A stretch of DNA of 13,327 nt from Myxococcales bacterium (lineage in GTDB: Bacteria > Myxococcota > Polyangia > Fen-1088): assembly GCA_003155465.1 (NCBI GenBank), contig PMCR01000547.1, positions 1-13,327 of the forward strand, written 5' to 3'. Shown piece after piece: positions 10,056-13,327 of the stretch; the stretch's first letter is position 1; each line of letters opens with the position of its first letter. The translations under genes were made by a program, and so were the position numbers. The notes beneath the pieces are model-generated. The model saw only the letters and a program-made list of their open reading frames with translations. It was not told the DNA's origin and made no database searches.

Positions 10056-11612
10056 ATGGGCGAGCCGGCCGTTTGGATCACAGTGCTCGTCGGTCTGGCG
10101 GCCGGCGCGCTGGTGGGTGCATGGGCGGGACGCCGCATGCGGCGTCCGGTGGCGGGGCCTGACGGCGAAGTCCGGCGCATCCGAGGCGAGGCGGATCTCG
10201 ACCGGCAGGCCTTGTTGCGTGAGTCGGACATCCAGGCGCGCGAACAGGCCCTGGTGGTCCGGGCCGAGGCGGAGGCAGACTTGCGCGCACGGGAAGCCAA
10301 GCTGGCGGAAGGCGAGACCGCCTTGGCGGCTAAGGCGGTACTGATTGACGAAGAGGCGCGGCTGGCGCAAGAGGCGCGCGACCGTCTCGCGGAGCGCGAG
10401 GCACCCGTCGCCGAGCGGGAGCAGGACAGGCGTGCCATGGCGGCTGAGCTGCGGTCGATCGAGAAGAAGCGGGAAGCAGAGCTGGAGCGAGTGGCGGCCC
10501 GATCCGCGAGCGAAGCCCAGCGGATGCTGGTGGACCGACAGGTGGAGGACGCGCGTGCGGCCGCGGCGCAGGTTCTGCGTCAGATGGCGGAGTCGGCAAT
10601 GTCGGGGGGCCAGATCCGGGCGGCCAAGAGAATCATGGGCATCGCGGTGGGCCGCTTCTCGGGCCACGATCTGGCCGAGCGGCCTCAGTTCGTCATTGCC
10701 TTGTCGGATTTGCGCCCGGGACAGATGCCACCCGCGGATGCCGACTTGCGCGCGATCGAAGCGGTGACGGGCGTGCAGCTCTCCTGGCTGGAGGGGCAAT
10801 CGGCGATTCGTATCGAGGGCCTCGATGGGGTGGGACGGGAAATAGCCAGGCGCAGCGTCAATCGTATGTTGAAGCGATCCATCAGCGGACCGGCTGGGGT
10901 GACACGGCTGGCCCGAGGCATCGTGGTGGACCTGGAACGTGAGACGCTCGACCTGGGGCGACGAGCTTTCACCCTGCTTGCCATCGACCGTGCGCACCCC
11001 GAGATCGTGAAATTGGTGGGGCGACTCAACTTCCGCAGCAGCTACGCGCAGAACCAATGGAAGCATTCGTTGGAGGCGGGGTTCCTCTGCGGCATGATGG
11101 CGGCGGAGGTGGGGCTGGACATCAAGATCGCCCGGCGGGCGGCGCTGCTGCACGACATAGGCAAGGCGCTGACACATGAGCTTGATGGGTCGCATGCTTC
11201 CATCGGAGCGGAGCACGCGCGTCGACTGAACGAATCCGAAGTGGTGGCCAACGCCATCGGCGCGCACCACACAGATGAGCCGTTTGGCAGCCCCTACGCC
11301 TACCTGGTTGCGGCGGCTGATGCCATGTCGGGCGGACGACCGGGCGCGCGCCGCCAGGCCGAGGACAGTCACATGGCCAAGCTGGAGGAGATCGAGCGCA
11401 TCAGCCACGCTTTCGCCGGAGTTGATGAGGCCTTCGCGGTGCAAGGCGGACGCGAGGTGCGCGTCTACGTGGACGAGAATCGGGTGGACGACAGGGGGGC
11501 AGCCCATCTGTCCTCCCAAATCGCGGAGAGTATTTCGCGCGAGATGACCTTTCCCGGCCAGATCAAGGTTACGGTCATTCGCGAGTTCATTGCCGACGAG
11601 ATCGCGAGCTAG
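10056..11612 (+). CDS. RNase Y-like membrane-anchored HD-domain protein with degenerate KH domain
   Basis: This 518-aa protein has the length and domain order of RNase Y, the membrane-bound endoribonuclease that starts mRNA decay in many bacteria. It has a membrane helix at residues 5-25 followed by RRMRR, a long charged coiled coil at about 37-180, a KH-like region at 211-275, and an HD domain at about 325-425. The metal-binding residues of the HD fold are all visible: H337 in WKHS, H366-D367 in LLHDIGKA, H404-H405 in GAHH, and D422 in AADA. The RPGAR and PGQIKVTVIRE segments match RNase Y closely. The KH signature GRIIGREG is missing; PGQMPPAD stands in its place, so RNA binding by the KH loop may be lost. 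The ATG follows the upstream TAG with no gap, and the anchor begins five residues in, so the start is convincing although no strong ribosome site is visible. Translational coupling to the TPR gene is likely. It may be a paralogue of a canonical RNase Y elsewhere, so no symbol is given. Confidence 0.9.
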   Translation: MGEPAVWITVLVGLAAGALVGAWAGRRMRRPVAGPDGEVRRIRGEADLDRQALLRESDIQAREQALVVRAEAEADLRAREAKLAEGETALAAKAVLIDEEARLAQEARDRLAEREAPVAEREQDRRAMAAELRSIEKKREAELERVAARSASEAQRMLVDRQVEDARAAAAQVLRQMAESAMSGGQIRAAKRIMGIAVGRFSGHDLAERPQFVIALSDLRPGQMPPADADLRAIEAVTGVQLSWLEGQSAIRIEGLDGVGREIARRSVNRMLKRSISGPAGVTRLARGIVVDLERETLDLGRRAFTLLAIDRAHPEIVKLVGRLNFRSSYAQNQWKHSLEAGFLCGMMAAEVGLDIKIARRAALLHDIGKALTHELDGSHASIGAEHARRLNESEVVANAIGAHHTDEPFGSPYAYLVAAADAMSGGRPGARRQAEDSHMAKLEEIERISHAFAGVDEAFAVQGGREVRVYVDENRVDDRGAAHLSSQIAESISREMTFPGQIKVTVIREFIADEIAS

Positions 11613-11632
11613 AGACGGGGGTAAACCAATCC

Positions 11633-11911
11633 ATGCAAGTGAACCTGCCTCCCTTTCTTTTCTACGCCATCGGCACAATGTTGATCGTCTTTGGCGCCCT
11701 TCGGGTGAAGTATCTGGGCGCCCCGCGGGCGCGCCGGCGTCCTGCCGACGATCAGGCCGGCGCCGGAGCTTCCGGTGACCAGACCGGCGAGCCGGAAGAA
11801 CATCTCGAACGTGGGATCGAGCAGCGCCGGCACATTCGTTGGGGGATCATCTGGATCCTGCTGGGGCTCTTCCTCGTGGTCTCCACGATTGTGCAGGTGC
11901 GCCGGCACTAG
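11633..11911 (+). CDS. Small two-helix membrane protein of unknown function
   Basis: The product is 92 aa. Two hydrophobic segments are clear, at residues 8-23 (ending TMLIVFGAL) and 70-87 (GIIWILLGLFLVVSTIV). Between them lies a charged, Ala/Gly/Glu-rich loop that starts with a basic cluster (APRARRRP), and the protein ends VRRH. By the positive-inside rule the loop is probably cytoplasmic, making a hairpin with short outside ends. There is no signal peptidase site or lipobox. The gene starts 20 bases after the RNase Y-like stop; a G-rich stretch at 11617-11621 is a weak ribosome site. I do not recognise the family. The close spacing suggests co-expression with the upstream two genes, possibly as a membrane partner of the anchored nuclease homologue, which is inference only. 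Membrane composition and spacing argue that it is a real gene rather than a chance frame. Confidence 0.75.
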   Translation: MQVNLPPFLFYAIGTMLIVFGALRVKYLGAPRARRRPADDQAGAGASGDQTGEPEEHLERGIEQRRHIRWGIIWILLGLFLVVSTIVQVRRH

Positions 11912-12056
11912 CGCATGGGCAGTCAGATGGCCACACCGTCGGTCAAACCGTCTGGTACGCGCCCGGACCTGCCTCGCCGTTGCCTCCCGCAGCAGTTCCA
12001 CCACCGCCTCGGGTCGGTGATTGACAGGCCGTGCCGTCCGTGGTGACGTGGCCGGA
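11912..12056. other. Intergenic gap before the methyltransferase
   Basis: This GC-rich stretch contains no convincing promoter, terminator or strong ribosome binding site. A short 5-bp inverted repeat (TGCGC at 11898-11902 with GCGCA at 11911-11915) straddles the stop of the small membrane gene but has no U-tract. A 43-codon frame (11915-12046) encodes a Pro/Arg-rich sequence with no recognisable motif. The methyltransferase could therefore be read through from upstream. Confidence 0.4.
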
Positions 12057-12803
12057 ATGCTCGAGTGCGTCCGTGAACTCTACTACCGGCGTTTCACCCA
12101 CCTCAACCTGCGCCGTCATGAGGAAGTGGAGACGCTGCTCGCGTGGCTGGGAGCGCGGCCGGGCGAGCGTATCCTCGACATCGGGTGCGGCGACGGCTTT
12201 TTCACCCACCGCATGGCCAGCGCCGGCGCTGACGTGGTCGGCGTTGACGTCGACCACGCGCGACTGGCGATCGCAGCACGCCGCAACACCAGCGCAGGCA
12301 CCACGTACCTCCACATGGACGCGCAAGAAATCGACTTCCCGGACGGGTCTTTCGACAAGGCCGTCAGCTTGTGCGTGATCGAGCACTTCGACGACGACGA
12401 CAGGGTGATCGGCCAAGTGGCCCGCTTGCTCAAGCCGGGTGGCCTGTTCGTGCTCTCCGCCGACAGCCTCACCAATCCTGAGATCACAGAAGACGAGATG
12501 CGGGAGCACCGCCACCGGTACGCTGTCAACACGTTCTACACCGTCAATATCATGCGCCAGAAGGTCGAGCGCGTCGGGCTCGAACTGGTGAGTGCTCACT
12601 ACATCCTGACCACGCCGCTGTCGTTGCGCTTGGCGCGCATGGGGTGGCGTCTCGATAGACTGCCGCCGCGCCTGGCAGCGCTCGGCGAAGTGGGCTACGC
12701 CGTGCTCAACACCGTCGGCAAGAAAGTGATGGACTTGTCAGAGCGGCGGGCTCGCCGCGCCGACAGCGGTTTGACGCTGCTGGCGCGCGTCTGCAAGCAC
12801 TGA
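12057..12803 (+). CDS. Class I SAM-dependent methyltransferase
   Basis: From the ATG at 12057 the product is 248 aa. It has the Rossmann-type motifs of the Methyltransf_11/25 group: motif I ILDIGCGDG (residues 39-47), an acidic residue ending strand 2 in VGVDVD (61-66) that would bind the SAM ribose, FDKAVSLCVIEHF (99-111) as motif II, and LLKPGGLFVLS (124-134) as motif III. A helical insert rich in Glu, His and Arg (145-170) probably forms the substrate lid; the C-terminus is basic. The substrate cannot be told. Starts are ambiguous: the frame opens with a TTG at 12021 right after an in-frame TGA (12018-12020), with a GTG at 12048 and the ATG at 12057. None has a good ribosome site. I chose the ATG because the conserved-looking helix starts there. 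It lies about 145 bases after the small membrane gene, so it may or may not share its transcript. Confidence 0.88.
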   Translation: MLECVRELYYRRFTHLNLRRHEEVETLLAWLGARPGERILDIGCGDGFFTHRMASAGADVVGVDVDHARLAIAARRNTSAGTTYLHMDAQEIDFPDGSFDKAVSLCVIEHFDDDDRVIGQVARLLKPGGLFVLSADSLTNPEITEDEMREHRHRYAVNTFYTVNIMRQKVERVGLELVSAHYILTTPLSLRLARMGWRLDRLPPRLAALGEVGYAVLNTVGKKVMDLSERRARRADSGLTLLARVCKH

Positions 12804-12857
12804 TCCCCATCTCGGGCGAGCGCCTTCCGCCGGTCCCCGGCACGATCGAGGTGGCCG

Positions 12858-12878
12858 GTGCGCGGGGGTGGCGCGCAC
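12858..12878. repeat. GC-rich hairpin downstream of the methyltransferase
   Basis: GTGCGCG (12858-12864) and CGCGCAC (12872-12878) form a perfect 7-bp stem with a 7-base G-rich loop, about 55 bases after the methyltransferase stop. No run of T follows, so it is not a standard intrinsic terminator. It could stabilise the 3' end of the transcript or pause polymerase, or it could be chance in GC-rich DNA. Confidence 0.35.
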
Positions 12879-12950
12879 GCCAGGTGGAGCAGACCGAGGT
12901 GGTTTGAGGCGCTCTTCTGTTGGCGGAGCTGTGCTGTCAGAGGATCCATA

Positions 12951-12987
12951 GAGATCGAAGGTGTTGGGGAGAGAGCGAAGGTGTTGG
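12951..12987 (+). repeat. Tandem direct repeats with exact 20-bp period, candidate operator
   Basis: Two copies of GAGA-N-CGAAGGTGTTGG lie at 12951-12967 and 12971-12987, identical at 16 of 17 positions, with starts exactly 20 bp apart (about two helical turns). The second copy ends 3 bp before the -35 hexamer of the promoter below. Two same-face direct repeats next to a -35 element are the usual layout for an activator or response regulator bound as a tandem dimer. The regulator is unknown and the sequence matches no box I can name. Confidence 0.55.
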
Positions 12988-12990
12988 ACC

Positions 12991-13020
12991 TTGAAAAGAT
13001 GTGCATTCAAGATGGATAAT
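12991..13020 (+). promoter_or_regulatory. Sigma70-type promoter for the lipoprotein gene
   Basis: TTGAAA (12991-12996) and GATAAT (13015-13020) are each close to the consensus -35 and -10 hexamers and are separated by 18 bp. The surrounding DNA is clearly more AT-rich than the rest of the window. Transcription would start near 13027, leaving a leader of about 38 bases before the ATG at 13065. This is the best promoter-like sequence in the window and matches the change from the upstream block to a new gene. Confidence 0.65.
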
Positions 13021-13064
13021 ACTGCCCTCGTGTTCTCGCGACGAACCTGGCAAGGAGGGACCGT

Positions 13065-13327
13065 ATGCGCAGACTAGAATCAGCACCTACGCTTGGAATT
13101 CTCTTGGTGGTCGCATGCGGATGTGGCGGCGGGAGTGGGAGCAAGGCCGGCACGAGCACGCAGACCGGAACAACCACCGCGACCACCAGCCAGGTCGACG
13201 CCGCCCAATCCGAACCCGACAGCACTGGCGCGGCGACGAGCACCGCCACTTACACCCCGATTTCGGCCACTGGCAGTGGGACCATGACCGCGACCAGCGC
13301 CACGACAACCGGGACCGGTACCGGGAC
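13065..13327 (+). CDS. Thr-rich lipoprotein, 3' partial
   Basis: An AAGGAGG ribosome site (13052-13058) stands 6 bases before the ATG. The 87 visible codons have no stop, so the gene continues past the right edge. The N-terminus is a lipoprotein signal: MRRLE, then a hydrophobic stretch GILLVVAC with lipobox VVAC and the lipidated cysteine at residue 18, followed by GCGGG. The mature region is low complexity, with about 22 Thr among the 70 residues after cleavage plus many Gly, Ala and Ser. This resembles the flexible tether seen after the anchor in many Myxococcota surface lipoproteins, usually followed by a folded domain, here outside the window. The predicted location is the outer membrane or cell surface. 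Function cannot be told from this part. It has its own promoter and repeat pair upstream and is therefore probably regulated separately from the genes before it. Confidence 0.82.
   Translation, partial: MRRLESAPTLGILLVVACGCGGGSGSKAGTSTQTGTTTATTSQVDAAQSEPDSTGAATSTATYTPISATGSGTMTATSATTTGTGTG

Noticed and set aside
9909..11678. 589-codon open frame on the - strand across the RNase Y-like gene
   Set aside because: It is antisense to a gene with clear conserved motifs and spans the end of the TPR gene as well. It shows only Arg/His/Leu-rich shadow composition.
11915..12046. 43-codon + frame between the membrane gene and the methyltransferase
   Set aside because: Pro/Arg-rich with no motif and no good ribosome site, and it overlaps the earlier possible starts of the methyltransferase. 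It could be a tiny gene but nothing supports it.
12858..12878. Hairpin as an intrinsic terminator
   Set aside because: The stem is good but no T-run follows, so it was listed only as an inverted repeat.
12803..12907. Coding-looking + frame running past the methyltransferase stop (ALIPISGERLPPVPG...)
   Set aside because: It has no start codon of its own outside the methyltransferase. The methyltransferase ends naturally with a LLARVCKH-type C-terminus, so a frameshifted extension is not needed.
13007..13249. - strand frame antisense to the lipoprotein start
   Set aside because: The + strand has a promoter, AAGGAGG site and lipobox in register. The - frame is a Val/Pro-rich shadow of the Thr-rich tract.

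Overview
The window is GC-rich (roughly two thirds G+C by eye) and every supported gene reads on the + strand. It looks like chromosomal DNA of a high-GC deltaproteobacterium, most likely Myxococcota or a close relative. This placement is an inference. It rests on a giant TPR protein with a characteristic C-terminal domain, a lipoprotein with a Thr/Gly/Ser-rich tract, and the base composition. No single marker fixes the taxon. There are no tRNA or rRNA genes, insertion sequences, CRISPR arrays or phage genes.

Layout. Bases 1-10055 are the 3' part of one enormous reading frame, 3350 codons in the window and open at the left edge. It encodes about 40 tandem helical units with a period near 72 residues (TPR-like), then a C-terminal domain that resembles an M48 zinc metallopeptidase with its HExxH zinc site destroyed. 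The stop codon of this gene abuts the ATG (TAGATG) of a 518-aa RNase Y-like protein (10056-11612). That protein has an N-terminal membrane anchor, a long coiled coil, a degenerate KH domain and an intact HD domain. A 92-aa protein with two membrane segments follows 20 bases later (11633-11911). These three genes probably form one transcription unit.

After a gap of about 145 bases comes a class I SAM-dependent methyltransferase (about 12057-12803), which closes the block. An intergenic region of about 260 bases follows. It holds a GC-rich hairpin without a U-tract, a striking pair of 20-bp-period direct repeats, and a sigma70-type promoter. The promoter drives a new gene with a strong ribosome binding site, a Thr-rich lipoprotein that runs off the right edge (13065 onward).

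How they may work together (inference): the giant TPR protein looks like a scaffold whose peptidase-like domain has become a non-catalytic module. It is tightly coupled to a membrane-anchored HD-domain nuclease homologue that has lost the usual KH loop. A membrane-associated complex of TPR scaffold, nuclease and small membrane protein is the most interesting hypothesis in this window. The methyltransferase and lipoprotein have no visible functional link to it.
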